Assembly (NCBI GenBank): GCA_010909165.1
Contig: MU008176.1
Coordinates: forward strand, 915,856 to 979,855
Reading direction: 5' to 3'
DNA: 64,000 nucleotides
Source of the DNA: Anthoceros angustus
Taxonomy: Eukaryota > Streptophyta > Anthocerotopsida > Anthocerotales > Anthocerotaceae
A model generated the notes under the pieces. It was given only the letters and a program-made list of their open reading frames with translations. It searched no databases and had not been told where the DNA came from. This document shows positions 55,901 through 64,000 of this stretch, one piece after another (positions within the stretch are counted from its first letter, which is position 1; every line of letters starts with the position of its first letter). The position numbers and the translations under genes were made by a program.

Positions 55901-58674
55901 AAGAATCTCCGCCTCCAAGAGATTACAGTTGCTGTTAACACAAGCTAACTTATCCAAAGCTTATTGAGGCCCTCCTTACAACCTATCTCATGAATCGCCG
56001 ACTTCCTCGTTCAAGGTATGACTCCATATGAAGCATTCACGGCAACAAGCCTTCCATAGATCACCTTGATTTTTGGCTCTCCGCATATGTCTTTATCCCT
56101 AAAGTACAACGCAAGAAGTTAGATCCAAAAGCTGCCAAATATCTATTTATTGGCTACACCGAAGGCATCAAAGGTTACAAGCTATTTGAACCCACAACAC
56201 GGAAGCTTATATATGCCAGGAGTGTTACTTTTCATGAGTCTTACCTCTTTTCCCCAGCAGTGGGAGCTGGTACATCCGGCCCTGAGGACGTCTCTTCCGA
56301 AGAGCCCTCAGATACCTCCTCATTTGATGATAATTATATCACTCAATTTCCAGTTCGCTCTCGTGTTCCGTGGTTGAACCTCTTCTGCGGAGGAGGAGGA
56401 GTTAGCATCTATTCCACCAAACACCACCGGATGGCGACAACATTCAAGTCGAGGAGCCGGTGACACTCTTTATGAAGAGCATGATGACCCTCCGTGAATG
56501 ACATGGAGCACCAGATCCTATTGATGTTCTGCTCCGATGGAAGATGCACCGTAACCTACACAAAGGTACAACTTAAGAACCCGTCAATCCGGACCCGCAG
56601 GATGGAAGGAACCTCCTTTAGGATATCTAGCTGTTTTGATGATCCTCTTCCCCTGTATCACTTTACTCACAAGTATACAAGGCAACCATAGATCCGAAGA
56701 ACCTCTTACCTTAAAACAAGCTTTCTCTTCTCCGAAAAAGCCTTATGGAAGGTAGTAGATTCGAATATAACTCTCTCATTAGTAACTCTACATGGAATTG
56801 GTTAAGCCACCTAAGGGTAGGAAGATAGTCACCAGCAAATGGGTATTCAAAATTAAGAGAAAAGGAGATGGTTCCATTGAGAGATACAAAGCACGCCTTG
56901 TGGCGATTCACCCAGATACGGGTTTAGATTACCTCCCATGGGCCACATTCGCTGATAGCAAAGTTTGCTTCCCTTAGAATAATCTTCTTATGACCCATCA
57001 TGATCTTGAGCTCCATATGATGGATGTGAAGACAAGATATCTCTATGGCCGTCTTCAAGAAGAAATCTACATGAAACAGCCGAAGGTTATGAGGTTAAAG
57101 GCAAGGAAGATTGGGTATGAGACTAATTAAAGGCTTGTATGGCCTTAAGCAATCGGTAAAATTGGAATATGGACATACATGTGAAACTCATCAAAGAGGC
57201 TTCCGCAAAGTGATGCCGATGCATGCATGTATATCCTAATATCGTGCAATGATACCTTTTACTTATTGCTCTCGTCGAGGCGTAGCTCAACAATTAAGTG
57301 TAGTATACACTCCTCGGCAAAATGGCGTCAGAAAATAAGAATCTCCGCCTCCAAGAGATTACAGTTGCTGTTAACACAAGCTAACTTATCCAAAGCTTAT
57401 TGGGTGAGGCCCTCCTTACAACCTATCTCATGAATCGCCGACTTCCTCGTTCAAGGTATGACTCCATATGAAGCATTCACGGCAACAAGCCTTCCATAGA
57501 TCACCTTGAATTTTTGGCTCTCCATATGTCTTTATCCCTAAAGTACAACGAAGTTAGATCCAAAAGCTGCCAAATATCTATTTATTGGCTACAAGGCATC
57601 AAAGGTTACAAGCTATTTGAACCCACACGGAAGCTTATATATGCGAGTGTTACTTTTCATGAGTCTTACCTCTTTTCCCCAGTGGGAGCTGGTACATCCG
57701 GCCCGAGGACGCCTCTTCAAGAGCCCTCGGATACCTCCTCATTTGATGATCTTATCACTCAATTTCCAGTTCACCTCTCGTGTTCCGTAGTTGAACCTCT
57801 TGCGAGGAGGAGGAGTTAGCATCTATTCCACGAAACACCACCGGATGGCGACAACATTCAAGTCGAGGAGCCAGACACTCTTTATGAAGAGCATGATGAC
57901 CCTCCGGAATGACATGGAGCACCAGATCCTATTGATGTTCTGCTCCGATGGAAGATGCACCGGAACCTACACAAAGGTACAACTTAAGAACCCGCAATCC
58001 GGACCCGGATGGAAGGAACCTCCTTTAGGATATCTAGCTTTTTGATGATCCTCTTCCCCTGTATCACTTTACTCACAAGTCGTATACAAGGCAACCATAG
58101 ATCCGGAAGAACCTCTTACCTTAAAACAAGCTTTCTCTTCTCCGAAAAAGCCTTATGGAAGGTAGTCAGATTCGAATATAACTCTCTCATTAGTAACTCT
58201 ACATGGGAATTGGTTAAGCCACCTAAGGGTAGGAAGATAGTCACCAAATGGGTATTCAAAATTAAGAGAAAAGGAGATGGTTCCATTGAGAGATACAAAG
58301 CACGCCTTGTGGCGATTCACCCAGATACGGGTTTAGATTACCTCCCATGGGCCACATTCGCCCAAGAGGTTTGCTTCCCTTAGAATAATCTTATATGACC
58401 CATCATGATCTTGAGCTCCATATGATGGATGTGAAGACAAGATATCTCTATGGCCGTCTTCAAGAAGAAATCTACATGAAACAGCCCAAGGTTATGAGGT
58501 TAAAGGCAAGGAAGATTGGGTATGCTAATTAAAGGCTTGTATGGCCTTAAGCAATCGGTAAAATTGGAATATGGACATACATGTGAAACTCATCAAAGAG
58601 GCTTAGGCAAAGTGATGCCGATGCATGTATATCCTAATATCGTGCAATGATACCTTTTACTTATTGCTCTCGTC
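55841..58674 (+). repeat. Tandem duplication of ~1.44 kb inside the copia element
   Basis: Copy A runs 55841-57276 and copy B 57277-58674. Both start at GAGGCGTAGCTCAACAATTA in the integrase and end in TTATTGCTCTCGTC in the reverse transcriptase. The junction is at shared CGTCG. The copies differ by dozens of 1-8 bp indels, with few substitutions. Confidence 0.92.
56690..57200 (+). pseudogene. copia reverse transcriptase 5' part, copy A
   Basis: LVKPPKGRKIVTSKWVFKIK, then GDGSIERYKARLVAI, ELHMMDVKTRYLYGRLQEEI and YMKQP. These are the usual N-terminal RT blocks, broken after LVAIHPDTGLDY. Confidence 0.8.
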
Positions 58675-59000
58675 GGACGTATTCATGGCCACAAACTCTC
58701 TTACTCTCCTAGCCGAGATCAAAAGTCGGCTCAAGACTTTTATGAAATGTCCGATTTAGGAGAAATGACATATGCACTTGGTGTCAACATTATTAGAGAT
58801 CGAGCAAACAAGACTCGAGTATTGTTCAAACCAAGTACATTAAAGAAAGTTTAACCAAGTTTGGACTTGAAGATGCGAAACACCTACACCTTTGCTAGCG
58901 GGTCGCTTACCATGGATATGAGTCCAAAGACGACAAGATAAGTTGGAAATGTCGGTCCCATATCGACATCTGTTGGCACACTTATATATTTATCCAACTT
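58140..59000 (+). pseudogene. copia reverse transcriptase, copy B and continuation
   Basis: Repeats the copy A blocks, then alone continues past the duplication edge with HTLLAEIKSRLKTF-like and MTYALGVNIIRDRANKT sequence. It is thus the original 3' part of the gene. Confidence 0.8.
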
Positions 59001-59139
59001 CACACGACCGGATATATCTTTCAAGTCGCTCATTCACAATTCACGGAGAACCACGGCGTGAACACGGATGTCAACTAAGCGCATATTCGAGATACCTCAA
59101 GGGTACCATGCACACAGATTGACATTCAAGTATACACCG

Positions 59140-59575
59140 AGCATAAAGACGTTGACATTAACGACTTACGCCGACTATCTTTGGTGACCCGACACTCAGA
59201 TCCGTGTCGAGTGCGTCGCTATTGGGGAGCACCGATATCTGGTCAAGTAAGAAACAACCAACCATAGCCTTGTCCGACCGAGTCGAGTATAGAGTACTAA
59301 CCTCGGTTGCTAAAGACATAGTATGGACTAGGCTAACCTTGAGTGAACTTCATCACAAGCGGAAAAGCCACCTTGTTGTTGAGTGATAGTCGGGGAGCTA
59401 TAGCCTTGTCAAGGAACCTCTTCCACTCTAGAACTAAACATATTCTCGAATATCATTATATCGGAGAGAAAATAGAGGATAAAACTATAGATATTAGTTA
59501 TGTTCAAACTTTAGATAATGCATGATTTATTAACAAAGTCACTAGGCATTGAATCGCATAGAAACATATGAAATG
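59140..59575 (+). pseudogene. copia RNase H remnant
   Basis: LTYADY near 59160, WSSKKQPTIALSDRVEYRVL at ~59240-59300, then DSRGAIALSRNLFHSRTKHI and GEKIEDKTIDISYVQT. The end (NKVTRH, KHMKCLGI) matches the usual copia C-terminus. Confidence 0.8.
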
Positions 59576-61451
59576 TTTAGGTATATTGGACACCTGTCTA
59601 AGCCTCCATATAGTTCATCCTAGCACTAAATTGGTCTACTTAAGATAACCTTAGTAATCCAATATTCTATTCTAAGTCTTGAACAATCATCCTCAATCTT
59701 AACATAGGCCGTAGCTGCATCCTCTCCTTCATACATAGTTGAGGTGCTCTCTAGAAAATAATATTAAAATATTAAAATAATATTTTGCTAATTAAAACTT
59801 TTCATATTCTCTTAACATCAAGAATACTCACGATAGACATGGATCATATGCGGAAATTCTTCACAAACATACATAACCGTATCATATGTATCTTAGTTTC
59901 CTGGCAAACATAGGAGCATGGAGGTACGTCAGGCCCGAATTCCCCTTTCATATTAGTGATTATATAGATGAGCTTCACATCATCACCCTTGGGATATATG
60001 CCGGGTTTCCAGAATCCTATGTTTCCTATTCTATGTCTTTCTTCGGGGCCAGAAAAGAAACCTAAAAAATGGGCAAGATTTTAGCAAGAGAAAAATAAGT
60101 TAGAACACCTTTTTTAGAGTCACAAAAAGCATGTCTACCTTTTTCATTTTTCTCATTTTCTTCATTTTTCATTTCATTTTCCTTTTTCCCATAATTTTCC
60201 ATACATAAATCTGCAAAAATAGTATCAGAAAATTCATCACAATTAATATTTTTGAAACTAGAAAATGGTCATTTGAAGATGCCCACAAACGGGCTTACAA
60301 CTAGGTGCCTCTCCTCATGACAAAGGGGGCATCCTGCCAAGGTGCCTCCCCTTCACGACAAGGGGAATGCCTTGCTATACCATCGCTATCTTACTTGAGA
60401 TTTCAGCCTCCCTTCATCAGCGGGGAAGTCCTTCAATGAAGATTCTTCCGAGGCACTTGTATCGATAAGAGAACAATCTCGCGATTTCTTCCTCACAGAG
60501 CTTTGAGAAATCTTCCTCGACGATCTCTCACACGCAGTGTGACGACATGCCGCATTGGAGCAGTGTTGGCTTGGGATTAGCGAGCACTTTTGAGACATTG
60601 AGACAAGACATGCGAAGATCTTCTTTAATCTCCGGCTTGGGTGAGACACTCCGCATATGGCGGCACTCACACATCAATGGCGATCTTCTGCGAGAACAAA
60701 TTCCACCTCTCCCGGTGACTTCAACCTCTACGAGCTCAGACCACTTCATCCCACCGAAAACGTGGTGGGCTCTCCACAAAGGTTGGAATCCATTTAGATG
60801 CGGTGGAGGATCACGGTACACAAGCGTCTGCTCCTCGAGGCGCGGTCCCTCCCGGCACTCTTCTTTCTTTTTCCACCGCAGTGTTGGCACACACCTACTT
60901 GCGAATCGGCGCCGCACCACCGCAGTGATCCGAGCACATGGGCGGGCGCGACCCGCCGATGGCCGCGCCTCCCTCGGAGGCGCCTGCCCCACCGGTTTTG
61001 GCGCCATAGCGCAAGTTCTTTGTGTTTCATGAGCGGGAGGCGGGAGGCGGGAGCGGAGCGAGGGGAGGAGGAATAAAACCGTATGAGGGAGGGTACATAA
61101 CGGTATGCCCCCATGGGCATGGGACCATCATATGGCGGGCCGCTCATTAAATAAAACCTTTTCACCTTACCCCTTTTAAGTTTTGTTTAACTTTTACCTA
61201 TGGTTTTACTAAGATTAACCTAGTTTAAGTTTTACTTTTATCTTTTACCTTGTTTAGGAATTTACCATTTCCTAATTAAGTTTTTGGTAATTAATTTTGA
61301 TTACATTAAATTCTGCTTAAATGTAACTTAAGCCAGTTTTTAATTGTTTTCTTAGTTAGCGGATAGCTTTCAAGTTAGTGGGAGCTAACTAGCCTTTTTT
61401 TAGTCTCATTTTGAAGCTGATTCTTCACACCTAGTTCATAGTGAGTGGGAG
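59576..61451. other. Extra ~1.9 kb between RNase H and the 3' LTR
   Basis: Most copia elements have only a short tract here. The left part is AT-rich, with a pyrimidine run at 60138-60190 and two ~36-bp repeats (AGGTGCCTC-CC-TCA-GACAA) at ~60303-60370. The middle (60370-61090) is GC-rich, and the right part is AT-rich again. A purine stretch AGTGAGTGGGAG just before 61452 is the likely polypurine tract. Confidence 0.6.
60528..61007 (-). other. Antisense open frame inside the copia 3' extra region
   Basis: 159 codons on the minus strand in the GC-rich island. The frame then changes to SLIDTSASEESSLKDFPADE at ~60400-60500. No domain recognised. It could be a captured host gene fragment or a chance frame; a plus-strand frame of similar length overlaps it (60547-61032), so coding strand is unclear. 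Confidence 0.25.
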
Positions 61452-61730
61452 TGATGAAATATGACCTATTTAGGGCACTCTTCACTAGGGCACCTAAGGC
61501 TATTAATTAATTTAGTTCTTAGGGCTTTAGGTAGTTTAATGAGTAGTTAGTTGTTACAACCACTTAGAGGTTAGAACTACTTATGGTTACAACCACCTTA
61601 TGGTTATAACCACCTAGCCTATATAAAGGCTTTGTACTTTCTATTATAATCAATGCATACAACTTTTGTGCAAAGCTTTCTACTATCTGCTTGCTATGTT
61701 TTGCTACCTAGAATGATATGATTCTCATCA
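61452..61730 (+). repeat. 3' LTR of the copia element (279 bp)
   Basis: Same ends and order as the 5' LTR. Differences are confined to the last ~50 bp (TATCTGCTTGCTATG against TATCGCTATG; GAATGATATG against GAGCACTATG). Confidence 0.93.
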
Positions 61731-62210
61731 ACCCACCACGGCGGTGGTCGAACTTACACTGTCGTGGTGGGCCGATGATTGATTATGGTGGGTAGGAACC
61801 GATTGTAGGAGGACTAGAATCCATAGTTTTGGAACATCTTGACACAAAACCATTCCCTTGGGATCGAATCCTAGGACTATAACGACATAGAGGGTAAATG
61901 TGGCCTCCTTGCGTCTTTGGATGCAAAAACCTATTCCACAGTAACACATATGAGATGTCCATGCCCTCAATGCAATGGATGACGACGCATCTCGGCTCAC
62001 ATTTCGAGACAACATTGTCAACAAGCTATTTTGGAGCTCTAGAGGGAATTGGTGAGCAGCACTTGCTTTCAATAGTATGCAAATAATGTGGAGTAATACT
62101 CATGCATGGATGTTTGATTGGCAAGCGCACATGCGTGCAGAACCCCTAGTCAATGATTACGGAATAAGCCGAGAACCAGAATATACAGTCACAGATGGTA
62201 ACGGTGCAAA
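61731..62210. other. Gene-free region right of the copia element
   Basis: Starts with the remaining part of the 21-bp minisatellite (61731-61750). No gene seen. Confidence 0.5.
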
Positions 62211-62212
62211 AG

Positions 62213-62355
62213 GATTGAGGAGGCTGCCATTGACTGGATGGAAGAAGACGAGGGCACATCCAGCGACGAGCTCAGGGAGATACTCAAAGAGAGCAAAGAG
62301 AGTAAGGCTATGCTCTTGTCTTCTTCAAGTTCTAAGATTGAGGGATCATCTTAAA
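62213..62355 (+). pseudogene. Possible C-terminal exon fragment, unrecognised
   Basis: The frame reads RIEEAAIDWMEEDEGTSSDE, then LREILKESKESKAML and a Ser run to TAA at ~62353. It is coding-like (acidic, amphipathic), but a stop lies just upstream (TGGTAACGG), so it would have to be an exon starting near 62213, or a gene remnant. Family unknown. Confidence 0.25.
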
Positions 62356-63812
62356 TAGATGCACCTACTAGGGACAAAATTTCACTACATACTTGAATAG
62401 AGACTCCTCTTCATAAACAAGCCGTATCGTTGTGGGTATTGAGATAAATTTAGATGGTGAATGTCAGTCTATACATGTCAAAACAGCTAGATTTTTTTAT
62501 GTGTGGTATTTTGGCTTATTTTCAGGGGTCTTTTTCTAGGTTTTTGAGGCCCAAACCGCTTTAGAGAAGACAAACCCCTTTAAGAGGAAACACTGTTCAA
62601 ATACTTGACATATTATAAGGCAAAAATACGAAGCTGCCTCTTTGATAATCTACTAGTCTAAAGTTTAATACAGCGGTTTAGGATCATTCAGCTTGAGACG
62701 TAGACAAGTCTACGTATCGAGAGGCCAAGTTTGACAGTTTACGTCTAACCACTTTTGGGAATCTTGAGAGAGACCTCTGAGAAGTTACTCTTGTTGGAAT
62801 TCTTATATTGGGGGCTCAGTTGAAAGAGACCGAGCTAAAGAATACAACCATGGTATGAAAGCTGGAGTGTGGACGACTTTATCTGAACACATCTGCCAAT
62901 GTTCTAGGGGTTTGTAATACGCTTGTGTGGTTTGCTTTGGCCATGACAATATCATAAACATTATCGAGTAAAAAATCTTGCGTTGTAGACCTCGCACGAG
63001 GGAGGCTGGCGCCCTCAGATTCCGGAGCGATTTACAAATCTTTTCAAACCATCAAGGGGAGGGCACCCCATCCCGATACCGATCGGCCCACACGCTGCTT
63101 AACTATGGAGTTCTTACCTCAGTTGGTGTATATGCACCCTATCAATTTGCGGAAGACCTCTAGACAATAAATAAGAAGTGTGCAAGAGACAATTAATTAA
63201 AGATGAACAATATTTGGTCTTTTATACAAATGTCACTAACCCTTGTTTGTATCATTAACTGGTGATAGGTTAAATAAATAACCAAAGGGTTAAACGAATT
63301 AACCCCAGTACTCCCTCTGAACCGAACCAGGACAATGAGGTGTGAACAATGAGATGGGCCATAACTCTTCGACACCAATTTCAACTCGTGACAACGATTT
63401 AGCTGGTCAGTCATGCAAGCATGGAGACTGTGTGTAGTGGAATGGAGCCCTAAGCAGTAATCACCTACGTGCTCAAGGCCATTAGCCTTATAATAACAAT
63501 GGCAGTGCAGGCAATTTGCAATGAGAGGATGGTGTGCTCCAGGAACTCTGTCTTGTCGAGCCAGAAGTGGCCAAAGACCAAAAGAGTTGAAATTGGGAGC
63601 ACCCTCAGATTCGGTAGGGCCATCACGTAGCATAAGAGCATGAGAAGCAGCTCCAAGAAGGACAACATCACCAGGACTAAGCGCAGATGGGCGGCCAAGA
63701 GCGAGGAGAGGCAATGGCGGTCAGCTGCAGATAGAAACCTAGTGTGCAACCTGATAGAGATACTGGAGAAGAGTGAAGTCTCCACTCTTCTGGTGGCTCA
63801 CTCAAGCCGGCA
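62356..63812. other. No convincing gene
   Basis: Frames on both strands (for example 63193-63714 minus) overlap each other in different frames and show no known domain. The texture resembles decayed transposon sequence. Confidence 0.4.
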
Positions 63813-63839
63813 CTTGCTTAGCTCTTAGAGCTAAGCAAG
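63813..63839. repeat. Perfect 12-bp inverted repeat, 3-nt loop
   Basis: CTTGCTTAGCTC - TTA - GAGCTAAGCAAG: a fully paired 12-bp stem. Confidence 0.95.
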
Positions 63840-64000
63840 CTACTCAACGTAGCACAAGCCAAGACATATGAGCTAGAGGCACCCTTGTTTGCATCGTCGG
63901 TGCCTTGGGCTCGTGATCTAAATGGGCCGGTTTGCACCCCAATCCGCCCATGCACGCCTTCGATCCTGCTGGATGGAAGGATGGAGGGGCTGCAAAGAGG

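Larger units (their letters stand above)
52981..61730 (+). mobile_element. Ty1/copia LTR retrotransposon, LTR-complete but coding-defective (8.75 kb)
   Basis: Bounded by near-identical LTRs, with an initiator-Met-tRNA primer site after the first. Order of parts is gag, protease, integrase, reverse transcriptase, RNase H (Copia order). It is well over the usual ~5 kb because of a 1.44-kb internal duplication and ~1.9 kb of extra sequence before the 3' LTR. Reading frames are interrupted throughout, so it cannot make its own enzymes as sequenced. The canonical 5-bp target duplication is not visible; only ACC is shared by the two flanks. Confidence 0.93.

Noticed and set aside
63193-63714. 173-codon minus-strand frame
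   Set aside because: A second frame overlaps it with similar length and neither has a domain; probably decayed transposon sequence.

Overview
The window is nuclear DNA of a land plant. The evidence is a plant-type U2 snRNA gene with a Pol II-style USE and TATA promoter, an intron-containing ECT/YTH m6A-reader gene, an intron-containing UBP1-type triple-RRM gene, a plastid-type indole-3-glycerol-phosphate synthase gene, a Ty1/copia element with an initiator-tRNA primer site, and three long intronless PLS-class pentatricopeptide (PPR) genes in tandem. Large PLS-PPR families of this kind suggest a seed-free lineage with heavy organellar RNA editing (lycophyte, fern or hornwort), but I cannot fix the species.

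Layout. (1) 1-20.4 kb: an AT-rich head-to-tail array of five and a half copies of a ~3.48-kb unit. Each unit holds a 50-bp minisatellite, a damaged AT-hook reading frame and an unrecognised second reading frame. Unit 2 carries an extra ~1 kb taken from a diverged unit plus a local duplication. (2) 20.4-32.3 kb: a GC-richer block with three tandem minus-strand PPR genes (842, 978 and 1076 aa) and a U2 snRNA gene between the second and third. (3) 32.3-46.6 kb: single-copy genes. These are a weak candidate terminal exon at 33.8-34.2 kb, the YTH gene (8 coding exons, plus), IGPS (minus, intronless, with shifted frames in its 5' part) and the UBP1-like gene (12 coding exons, plus), followed by a relic of the UBP1 last exon. 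(4) 48.2-50.1 kb: an intact 468-aa AT-hook protein of no family I know, preceded by three promoter repeats. (5) 51-62 kb: a coiled-coil/Arg-rich gene remnant, then a copia element (52,981-61,730) with near-identical 274/279-bp LTRs, badly broken coding regions, a 1.44-kb internal duplication and ~1.9 kb of extra sequence before the 3' LTR, inserted into a 21-bp minisatellite. (6) 61.7-64 kb: no convincing gene, but a perfect 12-bp inverted repeat.

Main discovery candidate. The damaged frame in every unit of the array is a paralogue of the intact 468-aa AT-hook gene some 28 kb away. The similarity runs from the third AT-hook through a TRAR patch to a conserved C-terminal box (LEEMT-WID-DLCPPHDY ... 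NDY-IFES). This defines a small, apparently undescribed protein family with one intact member and a tandem array of derived copies in the same window.

How the genes work together. The single-copy genes share an RNA theme by accident of location: PPR proteins (organelle RNA), U2 snRNA (splicing), YTH (m6A reading) and UBP1 (U-rich pre-mRNA/mRNA binding). I see no operon-like logic.

Caution. Copy-to-copy differences in the array and in the copia duplication are mostly 1-5 bp indels next to CG dinucleotides or homopolymers. Many of the 'frameshifts' may therefore be consensus errors.
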